A stretch of DNA of 64,000 bases, taken from assembly GCF_900090105.1 (NCBI RefSeq), contig NZ_FMDM01000002.1:298995-362994 (forward strand), read 5' to 3'. Position 1 is the first letter of the stretch; each line of letters starts with the position of its first letter. Below the pieces are notes generated by a model, which saw only the letters and a program-made list of their open reading frames with translations, was not told the origin of the DNA and did no database searches. Source of the stretch: Micromonospora humi. GTDB taxonomy: Bacteria > Actinomycetota > Actinomycetes > Mycobacteriales > Micromonosporaceae. Below, in pieces: positions 1 to 8,700 of this stretch. A program made the translations under genes and the position numbers.

Positions 1-2
1 AG

Positions 3-161
3 GACAGGTTCGACCGCGTTCTCATCATCGACCCGCAGACCCTCGAGGCCGTCGTCGAGGACGGTGAGTTCAACGCGGCCGCCAGCGCCATTGCTGCGAA
101 GATCGTCAATGCGTGGCGCAGCGCTGGTGAGTTCCCACAGAGGATGCTCTTCGCGAGCTGA
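3..161 (+). CDS. 3' end of an unidentified gene (partial)
   Basis: The frame is open from the window edge to a TGA at 159-161 and would give the last 52 residues of a protein that begins outside the window. It holds a short hydrophobic run (VLIIDPQTLEAVV) followed by an Ala-rich helix. I do not recognise the family. The opposite strand is also open across the same bases, as an extension of the broken membrane-protein gene at 170-512, so coding on this strand is plausible but not certain. Confidence 0.35.
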   Translation, partial: DRFDRVLIIDPQTLEAVVEDGEFNAAASAIAAKIVNAWRSAGEFPQRMLFAS

Positions 162-169
162 CAGCCGTC

Positions 170-512
170 TACCCAGGACGTGAGCGGCTACGCGTCGCGG
201 ACGCCGCACTGAGCGCGCCCAGACGAAGAGGATCCAGACCAGGCCGAGGAGTGTGTCGTCGGCGCGGGCCGCCGCGTCCAGCCGGCGGCGGCCGTGCCCG
301 AGGTACATCAGGGCGGGAAACGCGACCAGCGCGGTCACGAACACCGCCGTGCCGGCGGCCACCACCGGCCCGGGCCACCGTGCCGCCACCGTCAACGTCC
401 ACCTCGGTAGCCCGAACAGCAGCGCGAGGATCGTGACCAGCGCCGCCCCCGACGCCAGCGGTCGCAGCGACCGTCGGGCCGGTCGCACGTGTGCGGCGTC
501 GCCAGCTGCCAT
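170..512 (-). pseudogene. 5' fragment of a membrane protein gene, metallophosphoesterase-like, truncated
   Basis: An ATG at 512 is preceded by a good ribosome binding site (GGGAGGA, complement of about 517-523). The first ~100 residues look like a real membrane protein: one hydrophobic segment near residues 20-45, a second near 50-72, then LGHGRRRLDAAARADD and LLGLVWILFVW. I recall this pattern from the N-terminal membrane region of actinobacterial metallophosphoesterases. After WILFVW the sequence turns into basic, low-quality protein and the frame runs open to base 1 with no phosphoesterase motifs. I infer that the gene was cut by a recombination junction near positions 160-210. The family name is from memory and only moderately secure. 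Confidence 0.35.
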
Positions 513-640
513 CGGCGTCCTCCCATTGGGTCCGTGCAGCATGGCACGGTCCGGGCTGGATCGACCACGCGCTGCGCCCTCCGGGAAGGGTGCCCGCCGG
601 GATCGGAGAGCACTACCTCGGGGGGTACGGCTCATCCACC

Positions 641-654
641 TGAGAGCGCTCCCA
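641..654. promoter_or_regulatory. CebR/CelR-type operator upstream of the GH3 glycosidase
   Basis: TGAGAGCGCTCCCA matches 13 of 14 bases of the palindrome TGGGAGCGCTCCCA. That palindrome is the known binding site of CebR in Streptomyces and CelR in Thermobifida, the LacI-family cellobiose-responsive repressors. It lies 121 bases before the ATG of the secreted beta-glucosidase-like gene, the expected place for control of cellodextrin use. The cognate regulator is not in this window; neither LacI gene here is CebR by context. Confidence 0.75.
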
Positions 655-774
655 AGAAATCGGCCAAAGATATTGACGAGACTGATTGGCATGGTGAGGA
701 TCAAGCGGTAGCGGGGTGGAGTTCGGGCGGCCACGAGGGCTGCCAGGGACCGTTCGTCCCGCGGGAAGGACGAG

Positions 775-3186
775 ATGCGATCACGCTCCCGCGTGCGGGG
801 TCATCGCGTGCGTACCGCTCTGATCGGGGTCGGCGCCCTGGTCACGTCGTTGTTGCCGGCGCAGGCGGCCGGTGCCGCCACCGGCCCGACCGCCACCGTC
901 ACCACCGACCGGAGCGTCCACGGCCTGCCCTACATGGACGCCCGGCTACCGATCGAACGTCGGGTGGCCGATCTGCTCGGCCGGATGACGCTGACCGAGA
1001 AGATCGGCCAGATGACCCAGGCCGAGCGCGCCGCGGTCGACGCCGACCCCACCCTCGTCGCCCAGTGGCAGCTCGGCTCGGTGCTCTCCGGCGGCGGGTC
1101 CACGCCGACCCCGAACACGCCCGCCGCCTGGGTGGAGATGGTCAACAAGTACCAGGCCCAAGCGCTGAGCACCCGGCTCCAGATCCCGATGATCTACGGC
1201 ATCGACGCCGTGCACGGGCACGGCAACGTGCTGGGTGCCACGATTTTCCCGCACAACGTCGGCCTCGGCGCCACCCGCGACCCGGCGCTGGCCGAGAAGG
1301 TCGGCGCCGCCACCGCCGCCGAGGTACGGGCCACCGGCATCCCGTGGGACTTCGCGCCGTGCGTCTGCGTGAGCCGCGACGAGCGCTGGGGTCGCAGCTA
1401 CGAGAGCTTCGGCGAGGACCCGGCGCTGGTGGGCCGGATGGAAACCGTCATCGACGGCCTCCAGGGCCGCTCGCCGCGCCGGCTCGCCTCCGACGACCAT
1501 GTCCTGGCCACCGCCAAGCACTTCGCCGGTGACGGCGACACCCAATACGACACGACCGTCGCCGAGGCCAACAAGACCAAGCCCTGGTACGACCAGAAGT
1601 ACCCGATCGACCAGGGCATCACGGCCACCAACCGGCAGGACTTCAACCGGATCGACCTGGCGTCCTACGTCACCGCCGTCAAGCGCCACAACGTCGGCAG
1701 CGTCATGCCATCGTTCTCCAGCGTGGACTGGACCGAAGACGGCGTCGGAAACCCGATCAAGATGCACGCCGACAAGGACCTCATCACCGGCACCCTGAAG
1801 GGACAGCTCGGCTTCGACGGGTTCCTCATCTCCGATTGGGAGGGCATCCACCAGATCCCCGACCCGGCCGACCCGACCAACGGCGGCCTGACCGCGTACA
1901 AGGTACGCGCCGGGGTGAACGCGGGCACCGACATGTTCATGGAGCCCAACACGGCCAAGCAGTTCGAGGACCTGCTGCTCGCCGAGGTCACCGCCGGTCG
2001 GGTCAGCCGGGCTCGGATCGACGACGCGGTCGCCCGGATCCTCACCGCGAAGTTCAAGCTCGGCCTCTTCGAGCACCCCTACGCCTCGGCCGACAACATC
2101 GACCAGGTCGGCAGCGCCCAGCACCGGGCGCTGGCCCGCACCGCGGCGGCCGAGTCGCAGGTGCTGCTGAAGAACAGCGGCAAAGTGCTGCCGCTGCGCA
2201 AGAACGCCAAGCTGTACGTGGCCGGCCGCAACGCCGACGACATCGGCAACCAGGCCGGTGGCTGGACCATCACCTGGCAGGGCCAGTCCGGCGACATCAT
2301 CCCGGGCAGCACCATCCTGGACGGCATCAAGCAGGTCGCCCCGGGCGCCCAGGTCACCTACAGCGCCGACGCGTCCGCCCCGACGAACGGCGCCGACGTG
2401 GGTGTCGTGGTGGTCGGCGAGACCCCGTACGCCGAGGGCTACGGCGACGTGGGTGGACCCGAGTGCGGTTTCTGCGCCACGCCGCAGCAGGAGGAGAAGT
2501 CGCTGTCACTCCAAGCGTCCGACAAGGCGACCATCGACAAGGTGTGCGCCGCGATCAGCAAGTGTCTCGTGCTGGTCGTCTCCGGCCGCCCGCAGGTGCT
2601 CACCGACCAGCTCGGTGAGATCGACGGCCTGGTCGCCTCCTGGCTGCCCGGCAGCGAGGGCACCGGCGTCGCCGACGTGCTGTTCGGTAAGCGGCCGTTC
2701 ACCGGCCGGCTGCCGGTGAGCTGGCCGGCCGCCGAGTCCCAGGTGCCGATCAACGTGGGCGACGCGAACTACCGGCCGCTCTACCCGTACGGCTGGGGGT
2801 TGCGCACCGGCTCGGCGCGGGACCGGCTGCGGGCGGCGCTGCGCGGCCTCGGCGACGACCACCGGGACCGCGACCTCCGCGCCGCGGTCGAGCACCTCGA
2901 CGCGGCGCTGACCGGGCGGAACTGGAATCCGGACGGTTCGGTGCGCGACGCCGGGCGGGTCCACGGGGCGCTGAGCGCCGCGCTGGCGTCGCTGGGTCGG
3001 TCGCACCGGGACACCGGTGCGCTTGTCGATGCCATCCTGGCGGTCGTGCGGGACCGGGCACAGGCGGCCGTGGTGGCCGGCACGGCACCGCAGGGTTGGC
3101 AGTCGTTGATCGCCGACGCGGACCAAGCGGCGCAGACCGGCGACGCGGCGAAGGCGTTCACCCTGCTGCGTCGGGCGGCCGGCTAG
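775..3186 (+). CDS. secreted glycoside hydrolase family 3 protein (beta-glucosidase/exo-glucanase type)
   Basis: An 803-residue enzyme expected to release terminal sugars from beta-linked oligosaccharides outside the cell. A Sec signal peptide spans about residues 1-34 (Arg-rich start, hydrophobic core, AAGA end). The N-terminal (beta/alpha)8 domain carries KHFAGDG near residue 247 and the catalytic nucleophile motif LISDWEG with Asp354. The second GH3 domain follows and ends at YPYGWGL near 675. The last ~125 residues form an extra Arg/Ala/Leu-rich helical extension, seen in some actinobacterial GH3 proteins and absent from minimal GH3 enzymes. The start is fixed by GGGAAGGA just before the ATG. 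A CebR-type box lies upstream and a strong hairpin follows, so the gene is probably monocistronic and cellobiose-induced. The exact sugar specificity cannot be read from the sequence. Confidence 0.9.
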   Translation: MRSRSRVRGHRVRTALIGVGALVTSLLPAQAAGAATGPTATVTTDRSVHGLPYMDARLPIERRVADLLGRMTLTEKIGQMTQAERAAVDADPTLVAQWQLGSVLSGGGSTPTPNTPAAWVEMVNKYQAQALSTRLQIPMIYGIDAVHGHGNVLGATIFPHNVGLGATRDPALAEKVGAATAAEVRATGIPWDFAPCVCVSRDERWGRSYESFGEDPALVGRMETVIDGLQGRSPRRLASDDHVLATAKHFAGDGDTQYDTTVAEANKTKPWYDQKYPIDQGITATNRQDFNRIDLASYVTAVKRHNVGSVMPSFSSVDWTEDGVGNPIKMHADKDLITGTLKGQLGFDGFLISDWEGIHQIPDPADPTNGGLTAYKVRAGVNAGTDMFMEPNTAKQFEDLLLAEVTAGRVSRARIDDAVARILTAKFKLGLFEHPYASADNIDQVGSAQHRALARTAAAESQVLLKNSGKVLPLRKNAKLYVAGRNADDIGNQAGGWTITWQGQSGDIIPGSTILDGIKQVAPGAQVTYSADASAPTNGADVGVVVVGETPYAEGYGDVGGPECGFCATPQQEEKSLSLQASDKATIDKVCAAISKCLVLVVSGRPQVLTDQLGEIDGLVASWLPGSEGTGVADVLFGKRPFTGRLPVSWPAAESQVPINVGDANYRPLYPYGWGLRTGSARDRLRAALRGLGDDHRDRDLRAAVEHLDAALTGRNWNPDGSVRDAGRVHGALSAALASLGRSHRDTGALVDAILAVVRDRAQAAVVAGTAPQGWQSLIADADQAAQTGDAAKAFTLLRRAAG

Positions 3187-3200
3187 GCGATCCGGTCAGT

Positions 3201-3227
3201 GGGCCGGGCGGCTCAACCGCCCGGCCC
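3201..3227 (+). terminator. hairpin terminator after the GH3 gene
   Basis: A perfect 11-bp GC-only stem (GGGCCGGGCGG with its complement) encloses the loop CTCAA, starting 15 bases after the GH3 stop. There is no T-run, which is common for terminators in high-GC actinomycetes. Confidence 0.75.
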
Positions 3228-3382
3228 GCTTCGGCACAGTGGAGGCTGGGTCGAGCCGGCGGCCTCCGCTTCGGGAATCGACGAGCAGACAGGCCCCCCG
3301 GAGCGGGAAATGGCCTTTGACCTGCGTGGGCGATACTGAGATCGAGCCAGTGGCCTATTCGGTGTCATCGAGGAGGTCACGC

Positions 3383-3487
3383 GTGATTCCTGGCGGAAAC
3401 GACCGCCCCGACCTGGGGTTCCAGGCCCTTCGAGCGCTGTCCCGGTCGCTGTCATCCCGCATTTCAGCGCTCCCATCTGCTCCCTGA
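3383..3487 (+). CDS. possible small protein, 34 residues
   Basis: A GTG start is preceded by AGGAGG (3371-3376) at six-base spacing, one of the strongest Shine-Dalgarno matches in the window. It opens a frame beginning MIPGGNDRPDL, with a Ser/Leu/Arg-rich second half (ALRALSRSLSSR), ending at TGA 3485-3487. It sits alone in the gap between the GH3 terminator and the sigma factor. I recognise no family. The case rests on the ribosome binding site; chance occurrence is possible. Nothing else was seen in the 3228-3568 gap. Confidence 0.3.
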   Translation: MIPGGNDRPDLGFQALRALSRSLSSRISALPSAP

Positions 3488-3568
3488 TGGTCGGAGCCGG
3501 CCTGGCGAACTGCGCGAATCCTGGTTCGGGCTTGTCACGATGGGCGCTCGACCGGACATGGAGTAGAC

Positions 3569-4135
3569 GTGAGCCCCGGGACTGAGCACGAGGATCGCTT
3601 CCGACGCGTCTACGCGGTCAACTTCGAGCCGCTGCTGGCGTACGCGATGCGGCGCGTCGGGCAGCCCGATGACGCCGCCGACGTGGTCGCCGAGACCTTC
3701 CTCGTCGCCTGGCGGCGCAGCCGTGACATGCCGCCCGAGAGCGAGGCCCGACTGTGGTTGTACGGCGTGGCCCGGCGGGTGCTGGCCAACCACCACCGGG
3801 GCGGAATGCGCCGGGAACGGCTGGGTGAACGGTTGCGGCAACGGCTCAGGGTCGCCGTCGCCGTCGACCCGGGCAGCGAGGTACCCGAGCGGCTCACGGT
3901 CCAGGCCGCGCTGGCCCGGCTGGGTGAGTTGGACCGGGAGGTGTTGATGCTGACCTTCTGGGAGGGCTTGGAGCCGCGGGAGGCCGCGGCGGTCCTTGAC
4001 GTGAAGGCGGCTGCCGTCCGTACCCGGCTGTCGCGGGCCCGGGCCCGGTTGCGCGAACTCATCGGTGACGACCTCGGCCCGCCCGGACATGTACTCGACG
4101 TCATGGCCGTACGCACCGCCGAGGAGGGCAGATGA
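3569..4135 (+). CDS. ECF-type RNA polymerase sigma-70 factor
   Basis: A 188-residue extracytoplasmic-function sigma factor. Region 2 lies at about residues 15-85 (YAMRRVG, DDAADVVAETFLVAWRR and a WLYGVARRVLANHHR helix). Region 4 lies at about 115-165 with a helix-turn-helix ending in AAAVRTRLSRARARLRELI. There is no extra C-terminal domain. The GTG start is the only one that gives the normal region 2 start. Its stop overlaps the next gene by four bases (ATGA), so the two are translated together and the neighbour is the likely anti-sigma partner. Target promoters are not evident, and no obvious autoregulatory promoter was identified. Confidence 0.9.
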   Translation: MSPGTEHEDRFRRVYAVNFEPLLAYAMRRVGQPDDAADVVAETFLVAWRRSRDMPPESEARLWLYGVARRVLANHHRGGMRRERLGERLRQRLRVAVAVDPGSEVPERLTVQAALARLGELDREVLMLTFWEGLEPREAAAVLDVKAAAVRTRLSRARARLRELIGDDLGPPGHVLDVMAVRTAEEGR

Positions 4136-5214
4136 CCGACGAGCACCTCGACCGGATGGTCCGAGACGCCGACCCGTACCGACCCGGTGTCATCAGGCAC
4201 CTCGACGGGGCCGCGCAGAACCTCCTGGAGGACATCATGTCCGTGCCGACCCTCGACCCCGTCGCCGAACCGCCGGGCAAGCGATTCCGGGCGCGCCGCA
4301 GCGTTATGGGTGGCCTCGCCGGCGCAAGCGTCGCGGCCACCCTTCTCGCCGGTGTCCTGACCGTCTCGATCATGAAGTCCGACCAGCCGGAAGGGCGACC
4401 GGCCAACCCGGCGGTCACCTCCGCCGCGACGGACCCGGTCACGCGTTCGGCGATGGTGCTGAAAGCTGCCGAGGAGAACCCCCGGCTGTTGATCGACCAA
4501 CCCGGTTGGAAGGCGACCACGGTCTACGGTTTCGCCGAAAAGACGGGCACCATCGGGTTCAGCAACGGCGCACGGCAGGTGGAGATGAACTGGTACCCGG
4601 CCGACCAGTACGACGGCTACCACCAGGATCGGCTGCACGTCAGCAAGCCGGAGCCGGTGAAGGTCGACGGCTGGCCGGCGGACCTGTTCCGATACAGCGC
4701 CAGCGACTTCGCGGTCATGCTCCGGCCCCGCGACGGTTCCTTCGTCGAACTGCGTACCGGGGGCACCTGGACGCGCAGCGAGTTCGATCGGGTTCTCGCC
4801 GACGTGGTGCGCGTCGACGCGCGTACGTGGCTGGCCGCGCTCCCGGCGGAGGTCGTCACGCCGAAGCGGGTGGACGCGCAGGCGGCCAAGGTGCTCGCCG
4901 ACGTGCCGCTGCCTCCCGGCTTCGACACCAGCATGCTGAGCGATGTCGGCACCAACGATGCCTACCAGTTCGGTGCCAAGGTGACCAGCCGAGTTGGCTG
5001 CGCGTGGATCGCCGAATGGCTGCGCGCGAACAAGGCCGGAGACGACGCCGCCCGCCAACGGGCCGCTGAGGCGTTGCGCAGCAGCCACAAGTGGACGGTG
5101 CTGCACCAGATGAACGAGGAGGGTGACTGGCCGGAGGTGTTCTGGGAGACCGCCGACAAGGTGGCCGCCGGAAACCCGCCGGCCGAGTACCAAGCGGCGC
5201 TTGGCTGCGAGTAG
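4132..5214 (+). CDS. single-pass membrane protein coupled to the ECF sigma factor (putative anti-sigma partner)
   Basis: A 360-residue protein with a ~57-residue cytoplasmic N-terminus (DADPYRPGVIRHLDGAAQNLLEDI), one membrane helix at about 58-80, and a long extracytoplasmic C-terminal part. This shape is usual for proteins encoded directly after ECF sigma genes in actinomycetes. No zinc-binding anti-sigma motif (HxxxCxxC) is present, so it is not a ZAS-type anti-sigma factor. The outer domain is unrecognised and may be the signal sensor. The four-base overlap with the sigma gene supports a joint function; anti-sigma activity itself is inference. Confidence 0.7.
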   Translation: MTDEHLDRMVRDADPYRPGVIRHLDGAAQNLLEDIMSVPTLDPVAEPPGKRFRARRSVMGGLAGASVAATLLAGVLTVSIMKSDQPEGRPANPAVTSAATDPVTRSAMVLKAAEENPRLLIDQPGWKATTVYGFAEKTGTIGFSNGARQVEMNWYPADQYDGYHQDRLHVSKPEPVKVDGWPADLFRYSASDFAVMLRPRDGSFVELRTGGTWTRSEFDRVLADVVRVDARTWLAALPAEVVTPKRVDAQAAKVLADVPLPPGFDTSMLSDVGTNDAYQFGAKVTSRVGCAWIAEWLRANKAGDDAARQRAAEALRSSHKWTVLHQMNEEGDWPEVFWETADKVAAGNPPAEYQAALGCE

Positions 5215-5339
5215 CCGTCCCGGATCGCCCGACATCTGGCGGGTAGGGCGCTGGGGATCAGCGAATCCTCAGCGCCCGACGCCTGCCCTACGTCTGAAGC
5301 CGAACTGGGCTTGTCATCGATCTCGCACCGATCAGGGCG

Positions 5340-5581
5340 ATGGTCCGTAAGGTGATCACGGACCTCACCGGCGAGCTGGAGCCGACCAACCCGACGGCTG
5401 TTCCACACGCTGATCATCGAACCACCCGAGCCTCGCCGTCGGGTGCGTGACTTCGTCCGGGGCTTGCTGGCGCCGCCCGGATCTCGTCGAGTACCACCGG
5501 ATCGACGGAACCGCGCACGCCGAGGCGGGGAACATCGACGTGCTCCGCGCGTTCCTGACCCGGACCATCGACGTGCCATGA
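5340..5581 (+). pseudogene. frameshifted remnant of an unknown gene
   Basis: Three consecutive pieces in different frames join into one sensible protein: MVRKVITDLTGELEPTNPT, then TLIIEPPEPRRRVRDFVRGL ending LAPP, then DLVEYHRIDGTAHAEAGN running to IDVP and a TGA at 5579-5581. Restoring one frame needs shifts near 5399 and 5480. None of the pieces makes a convincing protein alone. I do not know the family. The bases before it (5215-5339) and after it (5582-5722) show nothing. Confidence 0.4.
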
Positions 5582-5722
5582 CCACGGTCGGGCCGGCGAC
5601 CGTCGCACTGCCCGAGCCCGGCAACGCCAGCCCTGGGATGACCCGCATCGGGGTGGACCGGGAGGATGCTTGAGGGCGAGCGAGGCCTCTTCCGGCATTG
5701 TGGGCAGGGCGAGCGGGAAGCG

Positions 5723-8700
5723 TCAGCCGAGCGTGAGGCGTCGCTCTGGGTCCAAGCGGATCCGTCCGCTGGTCACCGCGACGTGCAGGCCGTAGCGCAA
5801 CAACCGGTCGATCTTCTCGGTGCGCCGCCGGTAGCCCAGGCGCTCCAGTCCCGCACGCACCAGCCGGTCCTCGTCCATGCTCGGGTAGCCCTGAAGCACG
5901 TGCACGAACGCGTTCGCCACCTCCTCCGGCGGCACCTCCTCGAAGGCCCGGTCGTTGCTCACCTGCGTGACCCGGTACGCGTGCCAGCCCTGCGGGTCCG
6001 TCCCCTCGGGCCAGGCGTACCGCCCGACCGTCGGGTGGTCGTGGAGCCGGCGGGCGTCGACCAGCGAGAGCACGGCGAGCCGCCGGTCCTCCCGGGTGCG
6101 CAGGAAGCCGAAGCGGGCGAGTGCCAGGCGGGCCAGCCGGTGCTGCTCGATCGGCCCCTCGACCTCGATGATCTCCCGCAGCGCCTCCCGCACCAGGCTG
6201 CGTGTCCGCTGGTCGGTGGCGAGCAGGTCGAGGTCGGCCTGGTCGCCGAGCGGCGTCGGGGCGTACGGGACGAACGGCCGGACCTCGACGGTGCCGGCGG
6301 CCGCCGACGACGCGACCGACACCGGGGCCGGCGCGGCCGGCAGCGACTCGACCGTGGCCGGTGCGGCGACGAGGCTCGTCACCGGCAGCGGCCCGGGGTC
6401 CCCGAGGGACACCTCGGCCGCAACGGGCTCGCGAGGCGATGGCACCTCGACCTCGCCGGGAGGCGCCACCGGTTCGTCGACCCGGGTGACCGGCTCGTCG
6501 GCGCGGGTGACCGCCTCGTCGACGCGGTCGAGCAGCGCGGCCCGGTCGTGGATCCACGCCGGCAGCCAGAACCGCACCACCTCGGGCCAGCCCATGATGT
6601 GCCGCAGCAGCGCCGGGGCCGAGTCCCGGTCGGCCACCGTCGGGCGGGCGCTCCAGTCGGGACCGTCGAGCATGACCGCGACCTGCCACCGCGCCGAACC
6701 GGGCCGCCGCACGGCGAGGTCCACGGTGAAGTCGGACAGGCCGTGGGCGACGCGTACCTCGTGGCCGCGTTCGCGCAGCGCGGCGGCCACCTCGTCGCGG
6801 ACGCGGCTGCGCCGCTCGGTCCGGTCGGTGGCCAGGTCACCGAGCCGGTCGGGGCCGGCGGCGGCCATCTCGCAGTACGCCCGCAGGTGCTGGGTACCCA
6901 CGGCCGAGGTGCGGGACAGGTCGATGTCGGACGGGTCGAAGGACGAGAACAGCACCACCTGCCGGCGGGCCCGGGTGATCGCCACGTTGAGCCGACGCTC
7001 GCCGCCGGCCTGGCTGAGCGGGCCGAAGTTCAGCGGCAGCCGCCCGGTCTCGGGGTTGGTGGAGAAGGCCAGCGAGAACAGGACGACGTCGCGCTCGTCG
7101 CCCTGCACGTTCTCCAGGTTCTTGACGAAGATCGGTTCGGCGACCCCGTCGGTGAGTTGTTCCCGAACGAGCGGGTCGGCGGTCTCCTCCAGCAGGTTGA
7201 GGATGAGGTCGCGCTGCTGGATGTTGAAGGTGACCACGCCGATCGACTGCCCGGCGGTGCCCGGGTCGTGCAGGCGGCGGGTGATGTCGGCGAGGACGGC
7301 CCGCGCCTCTACCTCGTTGGTCCGCGAGCCACCCCGGTCGTAGCGGCCGTCGACCCGTCGCCAGGTGACGCCGGCGGAGCCGCTGACGCCTGGCGACGGG
7401 AGGCTGGAGAGCTTGTTGTCGTAGTAGTACCGGTTGGAGAAGGCGATCAGGGACTCGTCGTGGCTGCGGTAGTGCCAGGACAGCCACCGCTGCGGTAACC
7501 CGGACTCGACGGCCTCGCTGAGGATGCTCTCCAGGTCCTCCAGCACCGGCTCCTCGCCGTCGTCGGCGTCGTCGACGGTGTGGCTGGCCTGCATGAAGCT
7601 GCTGGGCGGCATCTGCCGGGAGTCACCGACGACGACCACCGCCCGGCCGCGTCCCATCGCGCCGACCGACTCGGCGACCCGGATCTGCGACGCCTCGTCG
7701 AAGATCACCAGGTCGAACCGCTGGCTACCGGGGGCGAGGAAGTTCGCCGCGGAGGCGGGGCTGACCAGCACGCACGGCGTCAGGGCCAGGACCGCGTCCG
7801 GGTAGCGCTCGAACAGCTCCCGGAAGGACCGGCCGCCGCGCTTGCGACGCAGTTCCGCCGCGAAGTCGGCGAAGCGTCCCCGCCGGTCGGTCGGGCTGAA
7901 CGGGCGGCGGCGAACCAGCACCGACGGCAGGTGTTCGGGCAGCGCCGCACGAAGCTCACCGGCGGCGGTCTCGAACTGGGCGATCTCGTCGTCGTGCAGC
8001 TCCGGGTCGAAGTACTGCAGGCCGCCGGCCCGGACCCGCTCGGCGAGGGAGGCCTCGGCGACGCCCCGCCGGTAGGTCTCCTCGGCGAACTGCCCGGTCA
8101 CCTCGCCGCGCAGCAACCGGTCGCGGTAGTCGGTGAGGCCGGCAGTGGCGAGCACGTCGGCGTGGCCGAGCACGGTGGCCCACCGGCGCAGCGGGAACAG
8201 TTCCTCGGCGCGCAGCTCGTGCGGCCAGGTCGCGCCGTCGCGTTCCCAGGCGTCGAGCCAGTGCCCGCCGGCGGCCCACAGCGCCAGCTCCTGCTCCCCG
8301 GAGCGCAGCACCCCACGCCAGGCCCGCCAGCGGGAGGCGACCCGGTCGAGAAGCGCGGCGTCGGTGTCGGCGACGCCGCGCCGGAACAGCTCCCAGGCCT
8401 GCGGGTGCCGGGCCAGCAGCACCCGACCGGCTCGGGTCGCCTCGACCGCGGCGGCGAGCCGCCGCGGCGCGTCCGGGTCGGTGGGCAGCCACCCGGGCAG
8501 GTGCAGCCCACCCAGCGCGGCCATCTGCCGGTGCAGCGCCGCGGCCTGGGCCTGGGCGGCGACCAGACGGCCGGTGCTCACCTCGACCTGCTCGGCGTCG
8601 AGCGTCGCCCCGGCCACCAGGTGCACGGCCAGCCTGTCCACCACGGCCTGCCGGCGTTTGCGCTTACCGAAGACCTTCTTCGCCACCTCCTGCGCCTCGG

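Noticed and set aside
5666..7498. 610-codon open frame on the + strand
   Set aside because: Antisense to the C-terminal third of the helicase/DUF3320 gene; no recognisable domain.
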